From Brasilonema sennae CENA114 (lineage in GTDB: Bacteria > Cyanobacteriota > Cyanobacteriia > Cyanobacteriales > Nostocaceae), in the NCBI RefSeq assembly GCF_006968745.1, contig NZ_CP030118.1, forward strand, positions 3,608,674 to 3,672,673: a stretch of 64,000 nt of DNA. The letters are read 5' to 3'. Shown here in pieces: positions 9,021-17,625 of this stretch. The translations under genes and the position numbers were made by a program. Numbering within the stretch: position 1 is the first letter of the stretch; each line of letters opens with the position of its first letter. The notes under the pieces were generated by a model. The model was given only the letters and a program-made list of their open reading frames with translations, searched no databases and was not told the DNA's origin.

Positions 9021-9695
9021 ATGAATAGCCCAAAGCTGATTGATCCTCGCCTTGAACTCATCTGTGCTGCCCGTCACTTCTACCAACAAGGATGGATGGT
9101 GGGGACTTCAGGAAATCTCTCAGTTCGTTTACCTGATCACAGCTTTTGGATTACAGCTAGTGGTCAGTGTAAAGGAGAATTAGAACTTGGTGATTTTGTA
9201 CGTATCTATCCAAATGGCACGGCTTGCCCTGAGGGTAGTCGAAGGGTAGAAAAACCCTCGCCTGATGTGAAGCCTTCAGCTGAAACTGCCATTCACCAAG
9301 TTCTTTATGCTCTATTCCCTGAAGCTACAAGCTGCTACCATGTTCACTCAGTAGAAGCAAATTTGGTTTCTCGTTTTGTGAAAGGAGATACCTTGCCTCT
9401 ACCACCGTTGGAGATGCTCAAAGGACTGGGAGTCTGGGAAGAGAATCCTGATTGCGCTATGTCGATCTTTGACAACCATTTACAGGTTTCCTGCATTGTA
9501 GATGAGATTAAAGAGCGCTTTAGAACAATTCCTCCACAACTAAGCGCTTTACTTATCCGTGACCACGGTGTTACCATTTGGGCACCTTCTGCCAAAACTG
9601 CCCGTAATTATATTGAGTTAGTGGAATACATTTTCCGCTATATGGTCGCAGCCAGAGGTGTGGGTGTTTGGGGTGTAGGGGAAGAGAGGGATTGA
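9021..9695 (+). CDS. mtnB: methylthioribulose-1-phosphate dehydratase
   Basis: A class II aldolase-fold zinc enzyme that dehydrates methylthioribulose-1-phosphate in methionine salvage. The zinc ligands are visible as CYHVHSVEAN (His107, His109) and DHGVTIW (His172), and the 224-residue length is about normal. Residues ~68-81 (from the second Ala of NGTACP to the Asp before VKPSAETA) are unlike family members: their DNA (9224-9267) contains the repeat-type palindrome CCCTGAGGGTAGTCGAAGGG, so a short repeat seems to have been absorbed in frame into a surface loop. The usual next enzyme, the enolase-phosphatase MtnC, is not adjacent. The last ~12 residues (GVGVWGVGEERD) look low-complexity and may also be repeat-derived. 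Confidence 0.88.
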   Translation: MNSPKLIDPRLELICAARHFYQQGWMVGTSGNLSVRLPDHSFWITASGQCKGELELGDFVRIYPNGTACPEGSRRVEKPSPDVKPSAETAIHQVLYALFPEATSCYHVHSVEANLVSRFVKGDTLPLPPLEMLKGLGVWEENPDCAMSIFDNHLQVSCIVDEIKERFRTIPPQLSALLIRDHGVTIWAPSAKTARNYIELVEYIFRYMVAARGVGVWGVGEERD

Positions 9696-9821
9696 AGTGG
9701 AAGAGAAAAAGTAGGAAAAGAAAACAAATGACTTGTGATTAATGACTCATCAAACTATTCGCGTTGTTGTTCGATTTATTTTCCTTCTTTTTGCTTAATC
9801 CTCAACTCCTGCTAGAGATTT

Positions 9822-11480
9822 TTAAAAATGTAAAATATCTAAGGATTCTTCTATTTCTAAATCTAAAATTCTTTCCCGTGTATTTTTATGCTCCTCTAAT
9901 TTACCTTCTTTTCGATAAAGGTCTGCTGCTTTTTGAAAATCATCAATAACTCCTTGCCTATCTCCTAGCTTGTAACGAGCATGACCACGATTGTAATATG
10001 CGTCTGCATCGTTAGGATGTGTCTTAATCACCTGTGTGTAATCTTCAATCGCCCCCTGATAATCTCCTAAGTCACAACGAGCCTGACCACGGTTATAATA
10101 TGCATCAATATCATGAGAACTTTTTTTAATCACCTGTGTGTAATCTTCAATTGCTCCCTGATAATCTCCTAAATCAAAACGATAATCTCCACGATTTTTG
10201 TAACCATTAATGTCATTAGGTTTTACTTCTCTGGACTGAGTAAAAAGCTCAATAGCTTCTTTTGAGTTTACCAAATGAGAATTATTTGGATTAATTTTGA
10301 GTGCCTGATTATAATCCTCAATTGCACCCTGATAATCTCTTAACTGATAACGAATATCAGCACGACTTTTGTAAGCCACTGCATCATTAGGATTCATTTT
10401 AATTGCCTGAGTATAATCTGCAATTGCTCCCTCGTAGTCTCCCTGATGATATCGAGCTAAGCCAAGTTTAGTGTAAACTTTACCGTAATAAGGATTAATT
10501 TCTATTGCTTGAACGTAATCAGCAATTGCTGCCTTGTAATCTCCTATATGAGAATGAGCAAAACCACGCTTATAAAAAGTTTCAGCATCTTGAGAGTTCA
10601 GCTTTAAAGCTTGATTGTAGTTATTAATGGCAGCATTGTACTGTTCTTTCTCAAAGCATTCATCACCTAGTTTGACAGAAAGCAAATTCATGTCTCCATT
10701 ATGGAAACGGAGATAATCATTTTGATCCGGAGAAAAGTTTTTTTTGACAGATTGTTGCTGTTGTTGAGAAGAAAAGTTTGTTTTAGGCAAGTGTTGCTTT
10801 TCTTGCTGATAGCGGTGTTCGTGCTTAAGGTTATATTTACCTAGTTGAGATGTTTGATGAGAGTTTGCTGGTGTTAAAGATTCTAACTGTTCTAAATAGC
10901 ACCGTAAACCACTGCCATAGAGTAATTGTTCTATCCCAAATAAAATATTTCCAGTCTTTAGCTTAATCATTTGGGTAGGAAGAAAACCAGCAAAGAAGAG
11001 ATGATATTCAGGTTGTGCCTCATTGACTTCCTCCTGAATAAATATGCAGACAACAACGGCATTTTTTTGAACTTCTTCTGAATTAATTGACCATCTGACT
11101 TTATTAAGACTGCCATGACGTGATTTAACGGCAATGCCAACTGAGGGGTCAAAAGTCAGCGTAAAATCAACTTTGCCATCGCCGACACCAAATCGTTTCT
11201 CATAATCTACTTCAGTCACAAAAGCAGCTAAACGTTCTTTAACAACTTCTTCACCTAATTTGCCTTTCAAATTACTGATAAAAACATCACGGACTGGTGA
11301 AGTGCGCTTATATTTCTCAGCCATCTGCCAGCAAAATTCCCGTAGTGCTTTTAACCTCTCGCCTGAGATAACTGTTAACTCGCTATATTGCCCTTCTGTT
11401 TCACAATGCAGCAGACAACTAGATGTTAACCTCTTGATGAAATCAGATTGTAGCGATCGCAGTAAGGTAATCCAGTCCAT
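9822..11480 (-). CDS. nuclease-like domain fused to TPR repeats
   Basis: The 552-residue product has two parts. Residues ~1-190 form a globular domain with GEEVVKERL, then VGDGKVDFTL and GIAVKSRHG, an arrangement like a PD-(D/E)XK nuclease core (acid, Asp, then x-x-Lys); the position before VK is Ala, where Gln or Glu would be expected, so activity is uncertain. After a low-complexity Gln-rich linker (~225-255) come about eight tetratricopeptide repeats (YNRGxARxxLGDYxGAIxDYTQxIKxxPND) to the C-terminus, normally a protein-binding scaffold. Family knowledge: such TPR proteins are common in Nostocales and mostly uncharacterised. It stands alone, convergent with mtnB. Low-identity repeats and near-identical DNA at 10013-10170 show recent repeat duplication. 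Confidence 0.65.
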   Translation of the reverse strand: MDWITLLRSLQSDFIKRLTSSCLLHCETEGQYSELTVISGERLKALREFCWQMAEKYKRTSPVRDVFISNLKGKLGEEVVKERLAAFVTEVDYEKRFGVGDGKVDFTLTFDPSVGIAVKSRHGSLNKVRWSINSEEVQKNAVVVCIFIQEEVNEAQPEYHLFFAGFLPTQMIKLKTGNILFGIEQLLYGSGLRCYLEQLESLTPANSHQTSQLGKYNLKHEHRYQQEKQHLPKTNFSSQQQQQSVKKNFSPDQNDYLRFHNGDMNLLSVKLGDECFEKEQYNAAINNYNQALKLNSQDAETFYKRGFAHSHIGDYKAAIADYVQAIEINPYYGKVYTKLGLARYHQGDYEGAIADYTQAIKMNPNDAVAYKSRADIRYQLRDYQGAIEDYNQALKINPNNSHLVNSKEAIELFTQSREVKPNDINGYKNRGDYRFDLGDYQGAIEDYTQVIKKSSHDIDAYYNRGQARCDLGDYQGAIEDYTQVIKTHPNDADAYYNRGHARYKLGDRQGVIDDFQKAADLYRKEGKLEEHKNTRERILDLEIEESLDILHF

Positions 11481-11645
11481 TTATAATTCTGCGAATCTTT
11501 TTGTTTATTGTATTAAAATAGCAAATCAGCGAAAACTTGTCTAAGTTGTATTTAATGCAACATACAGTTACAGAACCTCAGCCCCAACCCCCTCCTCTGT
11601 AGCCGCCTCTATTTACGCCAGTTTAAAATCCTGCTAAAAAACTGT

Positions 11646-11757
11646 CAACTGGATTCAGGCTATATTTATTCTGTAGCGCGTTAGTCCAGATGGAAAGATG
11701 ATTGCTAGTGGCGGCAGTGCTGATAAGATCATCAAGATTTGGCAAGTGCCTCGTTAA
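11646..11757 (+). pseudogene. WD40-repeat gene remnant (3' end)
   Basis: The DNA reads as the last blade of a WD40 protein broken by a frameshift. In one frame 11648-11679 encodes SGYIYSVA, and after a shift near 11680 the next frame gives SPDGKMIASGGSADKIIKIW followed by QVPR and a TAA at 11755-11757. SPDGK-IASGG-D-IKIW is the hallmark of bacterial WD40 repeats. No upstream part of the gene remains: mainly repeats and A+T-rich DNA lie before it. It is therefore the tail of a deleted gene. Confidence 0.75.
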
Positions 11758-11829
11758 GTCGTGGCACCTGAGAGCCAATCAACGACTGAACATTAGATTA
11801 GTATTGAAATCAATTTGAGATTTGTTAAT

Positions 11830-12111
11830 ATGACACAGCTACTTACTGAGGAAGAAATTCAACAAAAGGCAAGCCATTTGCCTAATTGGACAGTGGAAGC
11901 GTCAACGTTAAAATGTACACGCAAATTTAAAGACTTTATCCAGGCTATAGAATTTGTAAATAAGCTTGTTGAACCTGCTGAGTCAGCACAACATCATCCA
12001 GATATTGAAATTTCTTACAACAAAGTCAATATTTCACTCACAACCCATGACGCAGGTGGGTTAACACAGAAAGACTTTGATTTAGCAAAGGTCATTTCGG
12101 AAATTAATTAA
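11830..12111 (+). CDS. phhB: pterin-4a-carbinolamine dehydratase
   Basis: A small (93-residue) enzyme of the PCD/DCoH family, which dehydrates 4a-hydroxytetrahydropterin. The signature is clear: FVNKLVEPAESAQHHPDIEI carries the catalytic His pair, followed by YNKVNISLTTHDAGGLTQKD. The frame opens at a TTG (11815), but the ATG at 11830 (MTQLLTEEEI) matches the family start. Its role in cyanobacteria, which usually lack phenylalanine hydroxylase, is not established. It stands alone, downstream of the WD40 remnant. Confidence 0.92.
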   Translation: MTQLLTEEEIQQKASHLPNWTVEASTLKCTRKFKDFIQAIEFVNKLVEPAESAQHHPDIEISYNKVNISLTTHDAGGLTQKDFDLAKVISEIN

Positions 12112-12684
12112 GTTAACCGATTTGCTTTTATAGCTATTTTGATAAAAAAATGACTCAAGAAGTAGTCAGAAGCCACGATTGAGAATGATGAGTGTGCAAG
12201 TAATAGACTTCGTGGCAGTTATCGGGAAAGGGAAAGGTGGGGTTCCCTATGGGGATAAAGAGCAAGGGGAAAAGGGAAATGTTGGTTTTTTCCTTTTCCC
12301 ATTTAACCTTTAACCTTTTCCCATCAATGGGCAAAAGTGGTTTTTGGCTATTGGTCTAATGAACCAGTACTACTAGGTATCTAATATTCAAAGCTGCGTC
12401 TCCCTTAGTGAGACAATGAGATGTGTGACAGTTTAGAAGGCGATCGCTTCGACCTTGTCATTTATTTTTCCTAAATTACAATTGCAAGTAAATAGAAATA
12501 TGTTTTTGCATAAGTTAATTGGATTATTTATTTAGCTAAAACTAACTGTTTATTTAGCTTGGCAAAAACTAAAGCAGTGTATTGGGCAAGTTTGTCTAAT
12601 CCACAAGTCTCAATAAATCTTGCAACTTTGAGAATAGTTGCAGCAAAAAGTGATCTATACAAAGGTGTGAGGAGAACAGGAAAG
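12112..12684. other. intergenic region upstream of porin gene
   Basis: A 573-bp stretch without a convincing gene. It contains an A/G-rich palindrome (GGGGAAAAGGGAAA near 12266 pairing with TTTCCTTTTCCC near 12290), a HIP1 site near 12440, and an A+T-rich part that probably holds the porin promoter and a long 5' leader. The frame of the porin gene is open back to 12559, but that extension does not look like protein. Confidence 0.45.
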
Positions 12685-14496
12685 ATGTCTAATATCTTGC
12701 GGAAATCTTTAGTCATCAGTCCAGCAGTTTTGGGAGCAACGTTGTTGGTATCTACAGCGGCGATCGCAGCTCCAAAGAACATCAACAATCAAGTTGTTAC
12801 AACAGAAGTTTCACAAACAAGCAATAATCAACAAGCTTCTAGTTCAGTCTCAACAACTTCAACAACAACTGCGACTGAAGTTTCCCCCAAGCCAGAGACG
12901 TTGACTCAAGCACAACAAACACAAGTCAACGTTTTGCAGCAAGTCAGCAGCTACACCAAGGAGGGAAACAATAGTTCTCAGTCCCAAGTGACATCAGTTT
13001 CCCAGTTCTCCGACGTACAGCCAACAGATTGGGCTTTCCAAGCGCTACAGTCTTTAGTTGAACGTTATGGTTGTATTGCTGGTTATCCCAATGGAACGTA
13101 CCGTGGTAACCGTGCTTTGACTCGTTATGAATTTGCTGCAGGTTTAAATGCATGTCTGGATCGGGTGAACGAACTGATTGCGACAGCAACATCTGACTTA
13201 GTAAGAAAAGAAGATCTGGCGACTCTGCAGCGCTTACAAGAAGAATTTTCTGCAGAATTGGCAACTCTACGCGGTCGAGTAGACACATTAGAAGCGCGCA
13301 CAGCAGAATTAGAAGCCAACCAATTCTCAACAACTACCAAACTCGTTGGTGAAGCAATCTTCGCTCTCAGTGATGCTTTCGGCGATACAGCAGGTAGAAA
13401 CAATAACACTGTCTTCCAAAACAGAGTACGTTTAGACTTCCAAACCAGCTTCACAGGTAAGGACGTTCTGCATACACGTTTAGCAACTGGTAACGCCAGA
13501 AGATTAAACACGGGTGGTGATGTAGACGTTAATGGAAATGGAGTGATAGATACCGCTGAGCAAAATGCTGGAGGCTTTCAAACCTTTAACCTTAGTGGAG
13601 ATACTAGCAACAGCAATGACATTGTCCTCGATTGGTTAGGTTACTACGTCCCCATAGGACCTGCCCAACTTTACGTTGTAGCTACTGGTGGTATTCACAG
13701 CGATTATGCTGCTACAAATAACCCCTACTTTGATGACTATGATGGCGGTAATGGTGCTTTATCCACCTTCGCTTCCGAAAACCCCATCTATCGGATTGGT
13801 GGCGGTGCAGGTGCAGCGCTTAATCTGAACTTTGGTAAAGGTGGCGGTATTCTCAAACCAAGTTCACTCACAGTGGGTTACTTAGGCTCAGAACCGAATG
13901 ATCCAGGTATCGGTTCAGGTATATTCAACGGTAACTATGCTGCTTTAGGACAATTAAACTTTAATCTTGGTCAGCGGATAGCGTTAGCAGCTACCTACGT
14001 TCACGGTTATCATGGTGCTGGTGGTGCTTTATTTGATGCAGGTGGATTCCAGGGAGCAAATCTCCCTGTTGTAGGTACTTCGCAAGCTAACGCTCTGAGT
14101 TCATTGAATGCATCTTCCAGCAACTCCTATGGTTTGTCAGCAGCGTTTAGACCGAGTGACAAACTCTCTGTTAGTGGCTTCGTTTCCTATCACGACGTCA
14201 CAGGCTTTGGTCCCAATGATGACTATGAAGCTTGGAGCTACGGATTGGGAGTTGCCTTACCTGACTTTGGAAAGAAAGGTAACGTCTTAGGTGTTTTCGG
14301 AGGTGCTCAACCTTATGCCCTTGGTAGAATAGCTGGTGCTAACGCGATCCCATATCAGATCGAGGGCTTTTACAAGTATCGCGTCAGTGATAATGTCTCG
14401 ATTACTCCTGGAGTGATTTATCAGATGTCTCCTGGTCAGAATAGCAATAACCCTGATGCGTTCATTGGAACTTTAAGAACAACGTTCACTTTCTAG
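12685..14496 (+). CDS. SLH-domain OprB-type outer membrane porin (iron uptake porin type)
   Basis: This is a cyanobacterial outer-membrane channel. The 603-residue product has a signal peptide (~1-29, ending TAAIAA), a Ser/Thr/Gln-rich linker, an SLH domain (~107-160; FSDVQPTDWAFQALQSLVER, then GYPNGTYRGNRALTRYEF) that binds peptidoglycan-linked polysaccharide, a coiled coil (~175-213) and a carbohydrate-selective-porin-type beta barrel ending in TLRTTFTF, with the C-terminal aromatic of outer-membrane proteins. The open frame begins at 12559, but ATG 12685 has an excellent ribosome binding site (AGGAGAACAGG) and starts the signal peptide. Family members are annotated as iron uptake porins; the solute here cannot be told from sequence. 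A terminator follows at 14539. Confidence 0.9.
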   Translation: MSNILRKSLVISPAVLGATLLVSTAAIAAPKNINNQVVTTEVSQTSNNQQASSSVSTTSTTTATEVSPKPETLTQAQQTQVNVLQQVSSYTKEGNNSSQSQVTSVSQFSDVQPTDWAFQALQSLVERYGCIAGYPNGTYRGNRALTRYEFAAGLNACLDRVNELIATATSDLVRKEDLATLQRLQEEFSAELATLRGRVDTLEARTAELEANQFSTTTKLVGEAIFALSDAFGDTAGRNNNTVFQNRVRLDFQTSFTGKDVLHTRLATGNARRLNTGGDVDVNGNGVIDTAEQNAGGFQTFNLSGDTSNSNDIVLDWLGYYVPIGPAQLYVVATGGIHSDYAATNNPYFDDYDGGNGALSTFASENPIYRIGGGAGAALNLNFGKGGGILKPSSLTVGYLGSEPNDPGIGSGIFNGNYAALGQLNFNLGQRIALAATYVHGYHGAGGALFDAGGFQGANLPVVGTSQANALSSLNASSSNSYGLSAAFRPSDKLSVSGFVSYHDVTGFGPNDDYEAWSYGLGVALPDFGKKGNVLGVFGGAQPYALGRIAGANAIPYQIEGFYKYRVSDNVSITPGVIYQMSPGQNSNNPDAFIGTLRTTFTF

Positions 14497-14538
14497 ATAC
14501 TTGACAATATTTAGAACATTTTGTGCATATCAAGAATT

Positions 14539-14566
14539 GCTCCGCACATTGCAGCGGGGCTTTTTA
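14539..14566 (+). terminator. Rho-independent terminator of porin gene
   Basis: GCTCCGC (14539-14545) pairs with GCGGGGC (14554-14560) with one G-U pair and an eight-base loop, followed at once by TTTTTATATTTTT. It lies 43 bases after the porin stop. Confidence 0.8.
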
Positions 14567-14610
14567 TATTTTTAGCTAAATTGGGCATTCATCTGATCAC
14601 TCTTTCATAA

Positions 14611-15186
14611 ATGCTGCAATCACAGAGACTTTATTTTATAGCCCTCTTGCCACCGCAGGAAATTCAAGACTACGCTAATCAAATTAAGCAGTACTTTAGT
14701 GATAACTATAGCAGTCGTCACGCACAAAAATCTCCACCGCACATCACTCTCCAACCCCCCTTTCAATGGACAGATGCTGAGGTACCAAAGCTAGAAGAAT
14801 GCCTGAAAGATTTTGCCAGTCGTCGAGAGTCTGTGCCCATTACACTGAGTGGATTTGGTGCTTTTGCTCCTCGTGTGATATACATCAATGTTGTCAGAAG
14901 TTTAGAACTGCTGACTTTACATACTGATTTGATGCTACATTTGGAAAGTAACTTGGGAATAATTGACAAGGTTGGAAAAACTCGTCCCTTTGCTCCCCAT
15001 ATGACAGTTGCATTTAGAGACTTGAGCAAGCAAAACTTTAAGGCAGCTTGGTCTGAATTTGAGAAGCGACAGCTGCACTTTGAGTTTGCTGCTTCTGACT
15101 TGAAACTGTTGGTGCATGATGGCAGTCGCTGGAATATCAATTCAGAGTTTTTGCTACAAAAAGCCTACCTGCGCGAATCTCCCTAA
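14611..15186 (+). CDS. 2'-5' RNA ligase / LigT-like 2H phosphoesterase
   Basis: A 191-residue member of the 2H phosphoesterase superfamily, which opens or joins 2'-5' or cyclic phosphodiesters in RNA or nucleotides. Both catalytic H-x-T/S-x motifs are present and about 86 residues apart: HITL at 44-47 and HMTV at 130-133. The N-terminal YFIALLPP is also typical. It is monocistronic, after the porin terminator. The true substrate in cyanobacteria is unknown. Confidence 0.85.
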   Translation: MLQSQRLYFIALLPPQEIQDYANQIKQYFSDNYSSRHAQKSPPHITLQPPFQWTDAEVPKLEECLKDFASRRESVPITLSGFGAFAPRVIYINVVRSLELLTLHTDLMLHLESNLGIIDKVGKTRPFAPHMTVAFRDLSKQNFKAAWSEFEKRQLHFEFAASDLKLLVHDGSRWNINSEFLLQKAYLRESP

Positions 15187-15239
15187 TTGAAGTATCTGTC
15201 GCATTATTTAGGAAAAATCAATATCAGTTTGGAAAAGAT

Positions 15240-15390
15240 TATAGAAATCCGGTTTGATTTCTGAACAACTCGTCAGGGCAGAGAACAGGGAACGCTTAAC
15301 GCTTAACAGGGAAAAAACAACAAAGGTATACTGAGTTTTTTAAGCGCAGAGCGCAGGCTATGCCAACAAAAATCAAATAGGAGTCCTATA
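15240..15390. repeat. MITE-like repeat, TATAGGA-end family, copy A
   Basis: The left end TATAGAAATCCGGTTTGATTT (from 15240) is an imperfect inverted repeat of the right end, whose complement reads TATAGGACTCCTATTTGATT (ending 15390). The interior carries GGGAACGCTTAACGCTTAAC, shared with other copies in the window (30615-30755; partial copies near 33212 and 40150-40216). No coding capacity. Confidence 0.6.
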
Positions 15391-15442
15391 GTTTTCTGTG
15401 TTGTTACAAAAATTGAGATATTTTTTTTAGATAAATAATTAA

Positions 15443-16345
15443 CTACATAACAGGTAAAACTAAACCTTCTTTAGCTAGTAATGTTTCAGGAAAGACAGAT
15501 TTTACTTCAATCTGAACTTGGTCGAGAAAATCATCGTGGTCATCTGGACGATGATGAGAAATAACTAACTGGTTCACCTTAGCAGTTTTAGCCAAATTGA
15601 CAGCAGTGCCCCAGTGAAAGTCAGGTTCATTATGATTGGGTGCTGCAGGAGAAGTATAAGTGGCATTAGCAATTAGCACATTAACGTTTTTTGCGAGCTG
15701 CGCTACGCATTTTCGATCCACTTCATTTGCGATCTTAGATAAATCTGTTAGATAGGCAACACTGTAGTTTTTCCAACTCACTCTATAACCGATTGATTTT
15801 TGCTCGTGATTAATGATTGCAGCTGTGATGATAACATCATCTATCTTCACCACCTTACCTGATGTCAAATTATGGAAGTTTAATTCAGATTGCATAAACT
15901 GTAAAGGGTAAGGAAAGTGAGGCTGAAGCATTTGATCACACAAACATTGCTTAATAGATGCTCCATTTAAAGCGGCTGTTCCATAAATATGGAAGCAATT
16001 TTCGCTCTTGAATGCGGGAGCAAAAAAAGGAAATCCTTGGATACGATTTGATTGGGAGTTGGTAAAAAATAAATGGGCATTTAAGGGTGATTGCAGTTGC
16101 AGCCAATTTTTTCCAAGTAGGCGTAAACCAGTACCGCCATCAAAAACCAAGCGTTTTCCACCTATTTGCATTTCCACACAAGCAGTATTACCACCATAGT
16201 GGATGGTGTGGTTATCTGGTGTGGGAATTAAACCCCGTACACCCCAAAATTGCACCACAAATTCTAAGCCTTGACTTAGAATCTGGGGTAGCAGTGGTTC
16301 TGGAGTTTGCTGCTTCTGGGAAGGCGACTGCTTAAAATTTGACAT
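15443..16345 (-). CDS. metallo-beta-lactamase-fold protein with lost metal motif
   Basis: The fold is recognisable from QFWGVRGLIPTP, HYGGNTACVEM and LVFDGGTGLRLLG, which match the MBL hydrolases related to cyclic nucleotide phosphodiesterases and PhnP. In active relatives the next strand ends T-H-x-H-x-D-H, then GFPFF; here it reads TNSQSNR (residues 95-101) before IQGFPFF, so all four metal ligands are replaced. The late D-A-x-Y-T motif is NATYTSP (Asp lost) and G-H-S is WGTAV. Only the C-terminal HHRPDDHDD is kept. I infer a catalytically dead relative, perhaps a sensor or binding protein. It lies 12 bp after panD on the same strand, suggesting co-transcription. The frame is intact and codon use ordinary, so it is not a fresh pseudogene. 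Confidence 0.75.
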   Translation of the reverse strand: MSNFKQSPSQKQQTPEPLLPQILSQGLEFVVQFWGVRGLIPTPDNHTIHYGGNTACVEMQIGGKRLVFDGGTGLRLLGKNWLQLQSPLNAHLFFTNSQSNRIQGFPFFAPAFKSENCFHIYGTAALNGASIKQCLCDQMLQPHFPYPLQFMQSELNFHNLTSGKVVKIDDVIITAAIINHEQKSIGYRVSWKNYSVAYLTDLSKIANEVDRKCVAQLAKNVNVLIANATYTSPAAPNHNEPDFHWGTAVNLAKTAKVNQLVISHHRPDDHDDFLDQVQIEVKSVFPETLLAKEGLVLPVM

Positions 16346-16357
16346 ATTGGCTCAAAA

Positions 16358-16741
16358 CTAGGTCTGACTAAGCAGGTCATCGTAGCGCCGCACTTCTAAC
16401 AGTTGGTTTTTGCTGTCCACAATGACAACTGTAGGAGAGTATATTTTTAACTCTTCCGAATTAAACTGTGCGTAGGACATTATAATCAAGCGATCGCCAC
16501 TTATACCTAGACGTGCTGCTGCCCCATTCAGCTCAATTGCTCCTGAATTGGGTGGAGCTGGAATTGTATAAGTGATAAACCGCTCGCCATTGGAAACATT
16601 CACTACGTGCACCTGCTCATACCATAAGATACCCGCTTTATCCAACAGAACTTGGTCTACGCTGATACTTCCTACATAGTTAATATTTGTTGCTGTGAGC
16701 GTGCAGTTATGAATTTTTGCCAAAAGAAGCGTGCGCTGCAT
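16358..16741 (-). CDS. panD: aspartate 1-decarboxylase (pyruvoyl enzyme precursor)
   Basis: Makes beta-alanine from aspartate for pantothenate and coenzyme A. The 127-residue precursor begins [20 protein letters not shown] and has the self-cleavage site Gly24-Ser25 (YVGSIS), where the Ser becomes the pyruvoyl group. [21 protein letters not shown] is also typical. Start ATG at 16741. It is followed after 12 bp by the MBL-fold gene. Confidence 0.95.
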   Translation of the reverse strand: MQRTLLLAKIHNCTLTATNINYVGSISVDQVLLDKAGILWYEQVHVVNVSNGERFITYTIPAPPNSGAIELNGAAARLGISGDRLIIMSYAQFNSEELKIYSPTVVIVDSKNQLLEVRRYDDLLSQT

Positions 16742-17106
16742 TGGGTTTCAGTTTATCAGTTATCAGTGAAACAGTGCTCTTGAAAAGGTCTCTCTCCCTA
16801 GACCACTAGCGAGACTGGCGATCAAGTGAGGGCTTCGACCGTGATCTCAGCCGAACGGTTTATCCACACAAAGAACTGGCGTTAGTGTAAGCGCAAAGTG
16901 AATCGCAGGCATACAAAGCAGCGTATCGCTTTGCGACAAGCGCGTCTAGTGGATATCCTCCGAAGACGCGCTCGTAGTCACCGCAAGCCTCCTGTTAAAC
17001 TTGAGGTTACCAGTTATGAGTTGAAACAATAACCAACAGATTGCTGTTCATTATTGACTAGCTCTGGGCTATTGTTCATGTTTCAAGTTACTTGTAAATC
17101 CGATTC
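16742..17106. other. intergenic region with palindromic repeats
   Basis: 365 bp without a gene, between ppa and panD (both minus strand). It should hold the panD promoter. The middle (about 16800-17000) is a patchwork of short G+C-richer repeats such as AGTGTAAGCGCAAAG and GCGTATCGCTTTGCGACAAG, related to the repeat patch at 18280-18370. Confidence 0.45.
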
Positions 17107-17625
17107 TTAACTTTTTCCCCTACCCGCTCTAATACACTTTTCTACTAAAGGCAACACGTGATCAACATCTTGCCACCCGAGAATTTCCGTCACTTTTTTT
17201 TCTAAATTTTTATATGTGCGGAAAAATTCAGCTATTTCTTGAAGTCGATGTGGTGCAACATCTTTTAAAGATCTTACGGAAGTGTAACGTGGGTCTTTAT
17301 CAGGAACACAAAGGATTTTTTCATCGCGATCGCCACCGTCTATCATTTCTAGCATACCAATTGGTCTTGCTGCAATGACACATCCTGGAAAGCTTGGCTC
17401 ATCTATAATGACCATACCATCCAAAGGATCCCCGTCATCTGCCAATGTGTTGGGTACAAAGCCGTAGTCGTATGGATATTGTACCGACGAGTATAGTACC
17501 CTGTCTAGGGCGAAAGCTTGAAGTTCTTTATCATATTCGTATTTGTTCTTACTCCCGCCTGGAATTTCGATCAGAACGTTAATCAGACCTGGTTTCGGTT
17601 GGGCAGGAATACGGGATAAATCCAC
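17107..17625 (-). CDS. ppa: inorganic pyrophosphatase (family I)
   Basis: Hydrolyses pyrophosphate and so drives biosynthetic reactions. The 172-residue product carries the family I signature [11 protein letters not shown] (Mg-binding aspartates) and upstream KYEYDKE and YPYDYGFVP. Length is normal for a bacterial enzyme. The start is a GTG at 17625 ([13 protein letters not shown]), as is common for this gene. It is monocistronic. Confidence 0.96.
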   Translation of the reverse strand: MDLSRIPAQPKPGLINVLIEIPGGSKNKYEYDKELQAFALDRVLYSSVQYPYDYGFVPNTLADDGDPLDGMVIIDEPSFPGCVIAARPIGMLEMIDGGDRDEKILCVPDKDPRYTSVRSLKDVAPHRLQEIAEFFRTYKNLEKKVTEILGWQDVDHVLPLVEKCIRAGRGKS

